Source: Plantago ovata
Taxonomy: Eukaryota > Streptophyta > Magnoliopsida > Lamiales > Plantaginaceae
NCBI GenBank assembly: GCA_028274465.1
Contig: CM051455.1
Span: 75,378,489-75,442,488 of the forward strand
DNA: 64,000 nucleotides
Direction: 5' to 3'
Part shown: in pieces, positions 10,257 through 21,602 of the stretch
How positions within the stretch are numbered: the first letter of the stretch is position 1
How the letters are laid out: every line of letters begins with the position of its first letter
The notes under the pieces: model-generated
What the model saw: only the letters and a program-made list of their open reading frames with translations
Database searches by the model: none
Told to the model about the DNA's origin: nothing
Position numbers and translations under genes: made by a program

Positions 10257-10420
10257 TGTTAGGAATCTTGTAATTTTGATGAGCAATTAACCATGCTATA
10301 TTAAGAACAGTCCAGTAACTAGTACTCTTAAGGTCCATAGGAATTTAGAATTTTAAGGACATTGTAAAAGAGGAACGTTTGCTGATGACTTAGATAGGTG
10401 TTAGATAAGTTATTTCTTTA

Positions 10421-10720
10421 GTGTATGACGTATTTTAATTTCTGTAAAGAAATTAATTTATTGACACTTTGGTGTATGACGTATTTTAATTTCTGTAAAG
10501 AAATTAATTTATTGACACTTTAGTGGATGACGTACTTTAATTTCTGTAAAGAAATTAATCTATTGACACTTTAGCGTATGATGTATTTTATTTTCTGAAA
10601 AGAAAATATCTTATTGATGCTTAGCTTTGATGTAACTTATTTTCTGAAAAGAAAATGACCTATTGAAGCATTTGGTGAAGATGTATTTTGTTTATTACAA
10701 ACAAATTATTGAAGCAAATA
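10421..10720 (+). repeat. Six-copy 51-bp array in LTR U3
   Basis: Units begin near 10421, 10472, 10523, 10574, 10624 and 10675. The first two have TATGACGTATTTT and the third has GATGACGTAC, containing the TGACGT core used by plant bZIP factors; later units drift to TGATGTA. Each unit also carries an inverted repeat, such as TTAATTTCT with AGAAATTAA, later TATTTTCT with AGAAAATA, and TTTGTTT with AAACAAA. Enhancer-like arrays are common in copia U3 regions. Confidence 0.8.
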
Positions 10721-11130
10721 AGAAACCGGTCAGAATCTTGAAGACTTTTGAAGATCTGAAGACTTGAAGACTTGAAGACTTGAAGATTGCTGAAGACTGG
10801 TAAGGCACGTGTTGCTCAGAAAGTGAAATTTTCAGCAACAGCATTGCATAAGTGAAAATCTGAAAGACAGAGTAGGTTGTGCTTGCTGAAACTGAGAATG
10901 AACACTTGCTGATGAACATATGTGACCTCTTGCTGAATGTACGAGATTTAGCGCTCCAATGTTACTGTTTGAATTCTATTCAAAGGTGCATTTAATGCAA
11001 AGCTTACACACAAAGGACATGAAGACTAGAAGACAAACAAAGGTTGCTGCTGAAAGTACAAAAGCAAGATAGTGACATGTTAAGGAACAAAAGCCTTAGG
11101 ATTTGAAATTCAAACGGCTCCTTACTTGCA

Positions 11131-11139
11131 CTATAAATA
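11131..11139 (+). promoter_or_regulatory. TATA box of the SIRE-type LTR
   Basis: CTATAAATA, about 870 bases into the LTR and downstream of the repeat array, marking the likely U3/R border. Confidence 0.65.
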
Positions 11140-12570
11140 GAGGTCATCCGGCAAAGAGTTGAAGTGTGTCAACAACGTGATCAAACTCTCACTTGTGCTT
11201 AAAATTCACAAACCTTCAAACACTCTTACTGCCATTGATCCGTTCCAAGACTTAAAGCTTGAAAAAGCTACTTGTGAAGAAGAAGAACAAACTCGGCTAA
11301 GAAATTAGTTAAGTGTTCTTTCTTTCAAACAAGAACAAGTCTTGACACCAGAAACAATCAAACTTGTTTACTGCAAAGTATTCCAAGTTGTGTTTCTTAG
11401 ATTACTTGTTGTAACTGAATAAGTTATAATTAAGTTATCTCACCCCAAAACTCTCTAACTGAAAATACACCCTTTCAGGCGTGATATTCAGGGGGAACTT
11501 AATCGAGCAAGCTTTTGCTGATTAAAAGTACCAAGTTTGGTGGAGAACAAGGTTGAGTTCTCTAGTTTAGGTTGGAGACAAAGCAAGTGTGCTTTAGTTT
11601 CTGTTGAATCGCTTTAGATAGGAGATTGTAAGGAACCTCAATCATATCTTAGTGGATTCAGTCCTAGAAAGGACAAAGTGGATTAGTTGGGAGATTACAC
11701 CACTCTCAGATACCACTCTAAAAGTGTTTGTGTGATTTACTTACTGCATTTAGCTTTCAGCAAATTATATCTGTTTGTACACAGTCACTCACATCACTTG
11801 CTGAAACTCTTTACTTGCTGAAAAAGCACTTATCGTTTCAAAGACTTCCGCTCTCTGATTTTAAGTATCAGCAAACCAAGCTACTGTAAAGTAACTTACG
11901 CTTGCTGAGAAAGTTAAGTATCAGCAACCTCATTACTGAAAAGTAATAAGTACTTGTTGAGAAAGTTTTAAACGACAAAAGTTTGAAAAGACTATTCACC
12001 CCCCCCTCTAGTCTTTTCTTGTTGTTTAAAGGGACCAACAATTTGGTTATTTTGAATTATTTTTGTTACCGTTGAACCGTTATTCTTTTGATTTTGTAAG
12101 AGTTTTGGCGCCAAAGCCTGTTAATGCATTTATTGACTACCGTTACTTTCAAAATTTTAAAATTTCTTTATTTTCTGAGAAAAAATTTTATTTTCAAAAA
12201 TTGGTACCATTACAAAATGACTCGTCACTTTGTGAGAAAAGCTTTGAGCTATTGCTTGTTTAATGTTTATTATGTGTTATCTTATTCTTTATTATCAGAT
12301 TTCTTGTATATGCTTATCGTTTCATTTTCAATTTATGTCTGCCTTGCATGCTAGGTTAGACTCACTCGAGGATTTACTTATTGATATGTTACTATCTTAT
12401 TTATGTCTCCCTAATTTGATTTTGACCTTTGTAATTTCGTTTACTCCCACGCGTCTCTTGCTTGTTCACGCTAGATTGACTTAAGTTAGTGCCTTAGTTC
12501 ACGTTTACGCCTTAAGATAGTCACGCTGGAGAACGTTAATCTACGTTGCTGATCTTAGACTAATTGCGAT

Positions 12571-13683
12571 ATGATGGCTCCAAGGAACAACACTCACGCT
12601 ACCAGCAGCAGCAACCACGCCGCCAATGATGCTACTGTACAAGACTCGATGCAGCAGATGATTGCAGCTCCAAATGCCTCCTGCCAAGTAGCAAGTGCGA
12701 TCGCGCCATCAGTTAGACCACATCAAGAAACTTTGACGTTGTCGGCAGCTGAGAGGTTCACTAGTTTTCACCCGGAAAGGTTTGAAGGATCACTCCATTC
12801 AAGGAAAGCTGAAGTTTGGATTGAGGGCATCGAGGATTTGTTCAGTATCTTGCACTTCAATGATGCACAAATGGTGGAACTTGCAGTGTTTCAGCTCGAC
12901 GAACCCGCACGACGTTGGTGGATCACCGTTGATGCACGATGGAGGAGAGAAGGAAAATCTCGCACATGGGAGAATTTTGTGAAGGAATTTGTGGACAAGT
13001 ATGTTCCCCGCTCTGTCCGTAAGAGAAGAACGAATGAGTTCGAAAATTTAGTGCAAGGGAAGATGACGGTGCCCGAGTATGATCTGAAATTCACGAGATT
13101 GTTGAAGTATGTGCCACACTTCCAAAATGATGAAATGGAAAGGATGAGGTACCTTGTACGAGGGTTGAAGCCTAAGATCAGGTTCCACCTGTTTGGAATC
13201 GAGATGGCAACTTACGCGAAGGCCGTGGAAAGAGCTGTTGAAGTGGAGGATGGTTTAGGAGAGATTGAGAGCTATGAACCCCATCGATCTGGATAAAGGA
13301 GTTCTGATCAGATTAGTAGCAAGGATCGTCCGTCTCCATCCAAGTATCCTCGCAATCAGCGGGAAAGTCACCCTCGTCAACTCGATGACAATACTGGAGA
13401 GTCAATTAGGACAAAGTGTAATTTCTGTGGAGGGACAACTCCCGAGGAAGGCAACTGCTGGAAGAAGAACGGTTGGTGTTTGACTTGTGGCAGCAAAGAT
13501 CATAAGGTGAACATATGTCCGAGACGTCGCTCTCTGGTAAAGGAAGGACGGCCTGGTAGCAAGGTTTCGAACAAACAAGGAGATAGTGCAGTAACCAAGG
13601 CGAAGGTCTACAGTGGGGTTGGACATGAGGCTCTACCCACAAATGTAGCTATAGGTACGCTCATTTGGACGAACTTCTTCTAA
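12571..13683 (+). pseudogene. gag region of the plus-strand TR-GAG-type element (fossil)
   Basis: Begins MMAPRNNTHATSSS and has the retrotransposon gag core (ERFTSFHPERFEG, EVWIEGIEDLFSILHF, FVDKYVPRSVRKRR, LLKYVPHFQNDEMERMRYLV) and CCHC zinc-knuckle cysteines near the end. It aligns throughout with the intact gag at 31918-33078. Broken. Confidence 0.85.
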
Positions 13684-13968
13684 GTTATGCTTGTTTAACG
13701 AACTGCACTTCTTTCTTTAGGCTAGACTCACTTGACGCTTAAGTATCGTCTATTTATTGAATATTTACGGATAAATGTTCTTGTTGAAGAAGCAAGCTTT
13801 ATTTGCCTTAGGTTAGATACGACCGCGCTAACTTTTGTGTTGCAAAGTTTGACCTTTCATCCGGCATTTGAAGTTGAAGACTTTCGATTCTCCTTTCTCC
13901 GTTCTATAGATTTACGCAAGTTAAGTTTCGAGGACGAAACTTCTTTTGAGGGTGGTGGAGTGTAACAT

Positions 13969-15189
13969 TGATGAACCGAATTTGTCAGACTCAATTAATC
14001 AAATAAATTTGTTTTTAGCCAAAGGCAATTCACAACTACAACGAAAACCTAGGTACGTAGTGTAGAAGTAAAATAACCTCGAGTGTCGATCTCTAAGGAC
14101 TATAACTAGCTTTATCTAATTTAACTTAAACTATAACTCAACAAACGACTTAGCACAGATTTTCTTATCAATAATAATGGAAATTAGCGATAGTATGATC
14201 ATTCAAAGCATCAGGTTAATAATCATGCATGAAGTACTTGAACGTTTGCATAGAAATCTAAGATCATGAATTGTCCAATGTGTTCCGTTCAATTCAACAC
14301 TACGAAGATAGAGGGCTTAGATAGATCAAAGAAATAAAGCAATAAGTCAAGTCTGAATCGCGTTACAGCCAATCATGCATAATTAAGAACCCTAGCTAAG
14401 AAATCACATACTATCACCAACGATAGATTTATCTACTCATAGATAAATTGCAATGAACAAGAATCAAAGCAAGATTGAATGAAAACATGTTGAAAGAAAT
14501 AAATAAAAGTAGAAAAATCGTGAGAAACAATGTTACCGACGAAGGTTGTCAATCTCCGAAGAATTGCTAACTCACAAGCAAGAATTGATAAACAACGAGG
14601 TCCAATTGCTATGCTTAATCCTCCAAATTGATAAGAAAAAGAGTCTCTCCTATGCTAAGAATTCCCAGAACAGGCTCTGGAGAATTCGTCTCTCAAAATA
14701 ATGTAAAAAGGTATGATAAACGTAGAGAATGGGCAAACATATATATAGAAGTCGAAAACACACGGGGCGAATCACCTGGGGTCCCAGGCGAACCGCCTGG
14801 CACCGGGCGAACAGCCTGGCGTGCCGGGCAAACCGCCTGGGAGCTCCAGGTCGGTGGAGACGCGTTTTTGGTCTTATTTTCCTTTTCGAACTCGGATTTT
14901 GCCTTCTAGTGACATTTAAGCCTTGAAACTTGTCCCTTAGGCCTCAAATCTCATCCGGAACCTTCTAGATACACCACGAATGTCTTCGAAACACCAAAAC
15001 TTCGCCCTCTTCATCAATATTGCCCATAAACATACGTTTTTTTACCTAAAACCTGAAAAATGCAAAGAAAAGAGAAATGTGACACTATTCTAATAAAATG
15101 CACTAAAATATAAGCTAAATTAACACAGAGGATAGCTAAATTGGTGAAAAAGACTCGAATGAAGTTGTAAAATACACGTACGTTTATCA
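13969..15189 (-). repeat. 3' LTR of the Athila-type element
   Basis: Pairs with 20431-21597. Contains GC-rich palindromes at about 14762-14850 upstream (in element sense) of a TATATATA box near 14738-14748. Its start on the minus strand abuts the polypurine tract at 15190. Confidence 0.9.
14762..14850 (-). repeat. GC-rich palindrome block in Athila LTR
   Basis: Several short palindromes such as CCAGGCGAACCGCCTGG and CCTGGGGTCCCAGG in a row, in otherwise AT-rich DNA. Equivalent blocks occur at 21178-21245, 55964-56042 and 18406-18495. Confidence 0.75.
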
Positions 15190-15203
15190 AACTCCCCAAA
15201 CCG
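15190..15203 (-). other. Polypurine tract of the Athila-type element
   Basis: Minus-strand reading CGGTTTGGGGAGTT directly before the 3' LTR start TGATAAACG. Confidence 0.85.
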
Positions 15204-16921
15204 AACATTTGCTTGTCCTCAAGCAACTATGCTAGACTCTAATGCAAAAAACCAATGCAACACACAAAATAGAGTCTCATGCCAAATGAAATGAACTAAT
15301 CTATTGAATCCTATCAAAAACTTATGAACAAAGACCATACAAATCATAACATGGATATTGGTTGAAGAATGCCTTGATTGACTCATACACATTCACATAT
15401 GCACTATGTTAAACAAGATAGTCTCTCGTAACATTCTCTACCTGGATCTAGTCAATGACGACGTAATGAAACATGTTAAAATACAAATGGTTGTCCCGTG
15501 CCTATGAAACTGAGGACTTACTACTGTTCACCAAGTTAAGACTTTCCCTCAAAGAGGTCGAACCAATACTGGCTCTCATCAAACGAAGGAGGGTTCCCTA
15601 AAAGTTCACACTCCCCTATTCTACCCATCTCTCAAGCAAAGTCATAAACTAATCACCACTTCATGAATGGCAGGACGAGGGTGGTCTAGAACAGATGACA
15701 CTCAAACAATCAAAAGACAAAAAATTACAACTCGATTACGAACATTACAAGAATTGAAAAACAATACAAACACTTTGCTAAACTGCTTTTTGGCTTTCTT
15801 TGGACCCTTCTTTGATTTTTTGTGGTCTCTTTTTTTTATTTTTTTTCTTTTCCAGGTCTTTTCTTTTTCCTGGAATTTTTCTTTTTTTTTTTTTGATTTT
15901 TTTTATATATATAGCCAGCAGTAGCACAACGAAAAAGAAATTACAATGACTCACAAACGACCTCCCCAAACCTATTCGAAAGAATTCGAAAGAATAGGTT
16001 GAAGCACAACTTTACGAAAAAGGAAAACAAACTCACAACACTCAAAAATCGAAAAACAAGTTTAATGATAGCGTAACCCCCTCCCCAAACCTATTCGAAA
16101 GAATAGGTTGCAAACAAAGGATCACACAATCTCACACTACCTCCTTCCTAGGCATTTAGCAATCTCAAAGCAAGGTGAAGACTTGTTGCCTCTTAGGTAC
16201 ATAATTACTCGGGAAAACAACCATAAGACTCTAACATGCATCATCCTATTATAAAGGCCTTCGTGAACCGCAGTAGAGAAAACACCACTAAGTGATGTCG
16301 AGACTACCAAGCTTAACTAAGTGCATATATAAATGTGACAAGCCAAGCGAGAAAAACCTCAAACAAATTCATAGAGATGAAACATATGGTTAAAGGTCAT
16401 AACTAGTTAATCTACCCAATAAAAAACTTCAAAAAATTTGGCAATAAACTCCACATAAAACATGCAAGACTAGACTAGAATGAATGTAGTGTATGTAGTG
16501 TATGCAACTAAATTACTAGGAAAGCGATAAACGTGCAAATGCTAATGCAAACGAATTTCAACAAAATGCAAGGTACTATACTCAAAATACCAACTCCAAG
16601 CTCCAAACTAACAACAATAGTTCACTTAAATCCCATCCCCCCTCATGAAACTAAAGCTAGTCCCTAGCAATAAGAGAATGAGGAAATAATAAGTGATACT
16701 AGATGTTACCGCGTGGTTTGGCCTCGGTCGGCTGAGTACACAAGATGTAAGGTATTGAGATTGCTCGAGGGTCCTTGTTGGTGATCATCGGAGCCCGTCG
16801 TGGTGGTGGTGGTTCCACTAATAGCTCGAATAGGGCCAACTCCTCCATCAGTATTCATGGCATCCTTATTGTCCCTATTGTCTTCATTGTCACCATCATC
16901 ATCATTAGAGGAATTGCGTTG
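15204..16921 (-). other. 3' untranslated internal region of the Athila-type element
   Basis: Matches 1-848 for its first 900 bases. It contains two further hairpin plus GGTTTGGGGAGG units (15961-16000, 16081-16109) and the T/C-rich tract. From about 16110 to 16780 it is AT-rich with no recognisable coding content. Confidence 0.7.
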
Positions 16922-17674
16922 TCAAAGAGAAGCCTCAAGATTAGCCGCTGCAGCTATGGGGTTTTCCATCCGGTATCTCTCTAATAGCCCGTGAATTGTT
17001 GAAGGGGAAAGAGCCGTGCTCTTAGAGTCTCCCTCACCAATGTCCTCTACCTCATGGATATTACAGTAAGCTGTGATGAAACTCGGAAACGCAGAGGTTT
17101 TCTTCTTCTTTGCCCAATGTCGCCCACATTCTTCACGGTTGATGCTCCCGATGTCTATATGGTGCTCCCTCAATAAGCAATCGAGGAGCACCACAAAGAA
17201 GGGCTGGGTGTCCATGTCATTATGTTTTGGAATCAAGTTAGCGATACGGAACTTTATCACCACTGTCGACTCAAGACTAAATCTGTTGTGATGAGGCCGC
17301 CCCGGTTGTTTCCTAGTCTCTCGAACCTTGCATTCCCTGTGGCAGATTTCTGCCGTGATATTGCTTTCAATCCCTTTAGTGGTACGTGAATAGACATAAG
17401 AATGCTCACTCCCGGTGAATTCTCGTTCCACCATATGGATAAAACGCGAAGTTGATGCAAAAGTCCATGGCTCGAACACACCTCTAACGAGATCACTCTC
17501 CTTCTCTTGAAGATTAGTATACCCAACATAGAACTCATGGAGAACGTCCTTGTCAAACCCTTCGACATGGTTGGAATCGAACCACCTCCAATACCTCATT
17601 GTAGCCAAAGGAAAGTGCTCCTCTCTCTTTGTGGCATGGTTCCTACAAACACCCATTAGTACCTCGTACAGCAT
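16922..17674 (-). pseudogene. 3' ORF of the Athila-type element (putative plant transposon protein)
   Basis: About 250 residues with WFDSNHVEGFDKDVLHEFYVGYTNL, a conserved-looking LDCLLREHHIDIGSINREEC and a basic KKKKT stretch. ORFs of this sort lie between pol and the 3' LTR in Athila elements and have been called envelope-like. I see no signal peptide or membrane anchor. It continues a little past the listed end as acidic low complexity. Confidence 0.55.
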
Positions 17675-17689
17675 AAAACTTCATGCATA

Positions 17690-18500
17690 TGCAAATGCAA
17701 GAGTGAAACAAATGAGTAACTCCATCATCACGCCTAATCTTCAAAACACCAAGTCTAATCTAGCTACCATAGTGCAACGTATCAACATATCATAACATAT
17801 AACATATCTCAACAAGCCGTATGCTAGATAACTAGTAACCTTAAATCACAAGATTCATTCAAACCATAGTACTCAAAAATTTCACCAAAAATTCTCAAAC
17901 CCCATCAATCAAGTGTTCTACCAACATGTCTACTTTTATCATACCAATAATCTCATCATACAATATGAAATGAAAGAAGAGAAGCAATGCAAAACGAGAC
18001 ATAGACATCAAGTAAGCAAAAATTCCCAATTTATCAAACCAAGCAAAAATTAGCAAGCAATTGGTAATGAAAATTGATTCTAATCACATAAACAATCAAC
18101 CCATACATTATATAAGCTCAATTGAAGCATAGATCGAGAAACCCCCAAATTTGAAAATTAGGGTTCATGTGAAGTTATCTCAGATCTGAAAAACTAATGA
18201 ACTAGGATGAAATTTGTTCAGATAGAATTAAAGAGCACGTAATGGGCTTCGATTGAAGCTAAAGATCACCAAATTTGATGGAGAATTGAAGGAATTATGG
18301 AAGAAAGAAGATTTTTTGAGTTTTTTGGTGTTTTGGAGTAAGAGAGGTGAAGAAGATGAGAGAATGAGGATTTGGGGAAGAAATCTCGCTCATATACCTT
18401 CAGAACACGGGGGGCTATTCGCCCCGTGTGTGGGGCGATTCGCCCCCCATCGCTAAAGAGTGTGAAGCTCTCTGGCGGTGTGGGGCGAATAAGGGATCCA
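17690..18500 (-). promoter_or_regulatory. Internal promoter and leader-like block upstream of the 3' ORF
   Basis: Read on the minus strand: GC-rich palindromes (18406-18495), a GTATATGAG motif near 18393-18401, a CT-rich leader (about 18290-18370), then an AT-rich stretch up to the 3' ORF. This resembles a plant promoter and 5' leader and repeats the LTR arrangement of GC palindromes upstream of a TATA-like motif. Confidence 0.4.
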
Positions 18501-18553
18501 TCCGCCAATTGCACAATAGCCTTATGCTCAAATAGTTTTCCAAGACCACTCTT

Positions 18554-19640
18554 CTAAAACACATTCATTGGGAGCACATTAGAGTAAGATCCCGTATCTA
18601 GTGTAGCACGAACATCTTCAAGTTCACCAATTCCTACCTTAACATCGAAACTCTCAGGAATTGGCTCGGGATCCTCTTGCTCCTCATCACTCGCATCAAA
18701 ACCAAGGTCCTTCTCTTCTTGCTTGGCTAGTGGGGATTCTCCATCCATGCAACACTCACATTTAGCAACCCTCTTGATGGTGATTTCAACAGGAAGATCA
18801 CCCACCAAGGTAATAGACATCGACTTCTCAGTGTTGCTAGGCAACTTCCCATGCTCCCTACTCGCTCCACGATCAATCAACTCTTGCATCTTTTGATGGG
18901 CATGCCTAGTGCTCTCTTCCAAACGATCCAGCCTCGCCCTAATCTTCTCAGAATCTTCTTCATAACGCTTAACAAAACCTTGGGAGTGATCAACCATTTT
19001 CTGCAAGTTTTCCATGAGTAGAGCCGTCTTCGACTTCGATTACTCCTTGGGAGTGGGATTTTCGCAGTGATCATTACCATAGCTAAGCTTACTACGGTCT
19101 TGGTTAGGACCATAAGTTTGGCTAGCTGGTGCATATCCTTGATTGTTTCGAAACCCTCTTCTCCAAAATCCACCTCGAGGATTCCTCCCATCTTGTCCAT
19201 AGCTAGCTCATTGAGTACCAAATTCCGCAGCAAAAGCTTCCTCTTCGCTTCCTTGAACTCAATTGCCATCATCATATGCAAGCTCCGATCTACACATATG
19301 AGCTCCATGCCCATAGTTCTTGCATATTCGGCGAACTTCATTCGACATAGATGTTCCAACAGAGCTCTTGAGGACTTGTTTCAACTCATTAGTAAAGCAC
19401 TCGAATCGATCACCATTCCCCCCATACATAAGGGCCGCCTGAGTAGGTGGAGCTTCAGGTCCACGTCTCCTAACCATTGCTCTTGGATCCTTGAATTGCG
19501 AACCCTTAGCAAGCCTTTTGAAAACCGCCCAAACGGCTTCCGCGGTTTCTTCCCAAATATTGCCACGGCATTGGAAATCCACCACTTGCTGATTCTCAAA
19601 GGTTAGTCCATTATAGAAGTGTTGGACAAGATCCGAAAGC
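18554..19640 (-). pseudogene. gag-protease junction region of the Athila-type element
   Basis: Contains a coiled-coil-like helix, an acidic stretch (ASDEEQEDPEPIPES) and the start of an aspartic protease with TLDTGSYSNVLP, where DTG is the active-site triad. The rest of pol is missing from this point. Fossil. Confidence 0.7.
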
Positions 19641-20291
19641 TCAAAACCATTGGTGAGGGCACTTGTTCATGAGGTATTGGAACCTATCAAACGCGGTGTA
19701 GATGGTCTCATCATAGTCTTGTTTGAATCCAGTGATTTGCGCCTTAAGCGCGGTAGTCAAGGTGTGAGGAAAGTATTTCTCCATGAATGCTGAAAAAACC
19801 TTTGCCCAAGTGTCAAGCGAACCCGCCGGTAGAGAACTCAACCATGCCTTGGCCTTGTCACCAAGCCCCATAGCAAAAACCTTCATTCTCAACTCATCCG
19901 CTGTTATTTCGGCTCCGGGTCGTGGAAGTTGGTTGACGAAGTCATCGATATCATGCAAGTACCCCATCACGTCTTCCCTAGCCAAACCATAGAACCTCGG
20001 AAGTTGCTGGAACATGTGGTTTTTTATTTCCAGATCTCGAGTTGCAGACAAAAGAACAATCGTCGGTCCCCTCATACGATCCTTGGTGGGTTGAACCCAT
20101 GATTTCAATGGTCTAGCTTCTGCCATTACGACGATTTCCTTAAAAAGACTGTGTAGAGATTCAGAGAAATCAGTATCCTCTATTTCCTGTAGTTCACGTC
20201 GTCGAAGTAGTCGACTTCTTTGGTGGTAGACTCTGTCGATTTCAGCGATTGGTTCAGCAAGCGGTGTTCCTCTAGATCGTGTACTTCGCAT
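19641..20291 (-). pseudogene. gag of the Athila-type element (fossil)
   Basis: About 216 residues with a typical Athila gag core: FYGLAREDVMGYLHDIDDFV, LRMKVFAMGLGDKAKAWL, WAKVFSAFMEKYFPH and DETIYTAFDRFQYLMNKCPH. It starts about 140 bases after the primer-binding site, as expected. Confidence 0.85.
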
Positions 20292-20409
20292 ACACTATCT
20301 GTAACAAGCTAAGAAAAGAGTATCAAGAGAGATCAAATTAACTAAACTACTAAAACTAGGAATTGAATGCTAAAAATATAAATAAGCTAAACAAAAAAAA
20401 GGAGTATAG

Positions 20410-20427
20410 TCCCCGGCAGCGGCGCCA
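20410..20427 (-). other. Primer-binding site, tRNA-Asp type
   Basis: Minus strand TGGCGCCGCTGCCGGGGA, three bases from the LTR end at 20431. This is the primer site typical of Athila elements. Confidence 0.85.
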
Positions 20428-20430
20428 ATT

Positions 20431-21597
20431 TGATGAACCGAATTTGTCAGACTCAGTTAATCAAATAAATTTGTTTTTATTCAAAGACAATTCACAATTA
20501 CCTCGAGTGTCGATCTCTAAGGAGTATAACTAGCTTTATCTAATTTAACTTAAACTATAACTCAACAAATGACTTAGCACAGATTTTCTTATCAATAATA
20601 ATGGAAGTTAGCTATGATCATTCAAAGCATCAGGTTAATAATCATGCATGAAGTACTTGAACGTTTGCATAGAAATCTAAGATCATGAATTGTCCAATGT
20701 GTTCCGTTCAATTCAACACTACGAAGATAGAGGGCTTAGATAGATCAAAGAAATAAAGCAATAAGTCAAGTCTGAATCGCGTTACAGCCAATCATGCATA
20801 ATTAAGAACCCTAGCTAAGAAATCACATACTATCACCAACGATAGATTTAGCTACTCATAGATAAATTGCAATCAACAAGAATTAAAGCAAGATTGAATG
20901 AAAACATGTTGAAAGAAATAAGTAAAAGTAGAAAAATCGTGAGATATAATGTTACCAACGAAGGTTGTCAATCTTCGAAGAATTGCTAACTCACAAGCAA
21001 GAATTGATAAACAACGAGGTCCAATTGCTATGCTTAATCCTCCAAATTGATAAGAAAAAGAGTCTCCTATGCTAAGAATTCCCAGAACAGGCTCTGGAGA
21101 ATTCGTCTCTCAAAATAATGTAAAAAGGTATGATAAACGTAGAGAATGAGCAAACATATATATAGAAGTCGGAAACGCACGGGGCGAATTGCCTGGGGTC
21201 CCAGGCGAACCACCTGGCGTGCTGGGCGAACCGCCTGGGAGCTCCAGGTCGGTGGAGACACATTTTTGAAGCGTTTTTGGTCTTCTTTTCCTTTTCGCAC
21301 TCGGATTTTGCCTTCTATTGACCTTTAAGCCTTGAAACTCGTTCCCTAGGCCTCAAATCTCATCCGGAACCTTCTAGATACACCACGAATGTCTTCGAAA
21401 CACCAAAACTTCGCCCTCTTCATCAATATTGCCCATAAACATCCGTTTTTTACCTAAAACCTGAAAAATGCAAAGAAAAGGGAAACGTGACACTATTCTA
21501 ATAAAATGCACTAAAATATAAGCTAAATTAACATAGAGGATAACTAAATTGGTGAAAAAGCTAAATTAAAATGAAGGTGTAAAATACACGTTCATCA
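20431..21597 (-). repeat. 5' LTR of the Athila-type element
   Basis: Pairs with 13969-15189; has the GC palindrome block at 21178-21245 and the TATATATA box near 21157-21166. It is shorter than the other LTR by an internal deletion of about 50 bases near 20505. Confidence 0.9.
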
Positions 21598-21602
21598 AAC
21601 AT

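Larger units (their letters stand above)
1179..12040 (+). mobile_element. SIRE-type Ty1/copia element with extra ORF region, lacking its 5' end
   Basis: Order: integrase, reverse transcriptase, RNase H (to 3885), a non-coding stretch with hairpins, an internal promoter-like block, about 5.2 kb of extra ORFs, polypurine tract and a 1,784-bp 3' LTR. pol before an 'envelope-like' ORF and a long LTR starting TGTTAGGA and ending CCAACA are typical of the SIRE/Maximus lineage. The 5' LTR, gag and protease are absent; the left edge abuts an Athila LTR fragment. It is a broken fossil with several breaks and a scaffold gap inside. It lies in the leader of the gag-only element that continues at 12041. 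Confidence 0.85.
10257..12040 (+). repeat. 3' LTR of the SIRE-type element (1,784 bp)
   Basis: Starts TGTTAGGAATC after the polypurine tract and ends GGGACCAACA. Contains a 51-bp repeat array in U3 (10421-10720), a TATA box at 11131-11139 and a C-rich tract near the end (about 12000), all usual for SIRE LTRs. No partner 5' LTR is present, so LTR age cannot be estimated. Confidence 0.85.
13969..21597 (-). mobile_element. Pol-less Athila-type Ty3/gypsy element with both LTRs
   Basis: The LTRs (13969-15189 and 20431-21597) begin and end in TG and CA and are flanked by the 5-bp duplication AACAT (13964-13968 and 21598-21602). The minus-strand order is 5' LTR, primer site, gag, start of protease, then an internal promoter-like block and a 3' ORF, polypurine tract, 3' LTR. 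Reverse transcriptase, RNase H and integrase are absent, so it is a non-autonomous deletion derivative, also with other breaks. The two LTRs differ by scattered substitutions and at least one indel of about 50 bases, so it is moderately old. Confidence 0.9.
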
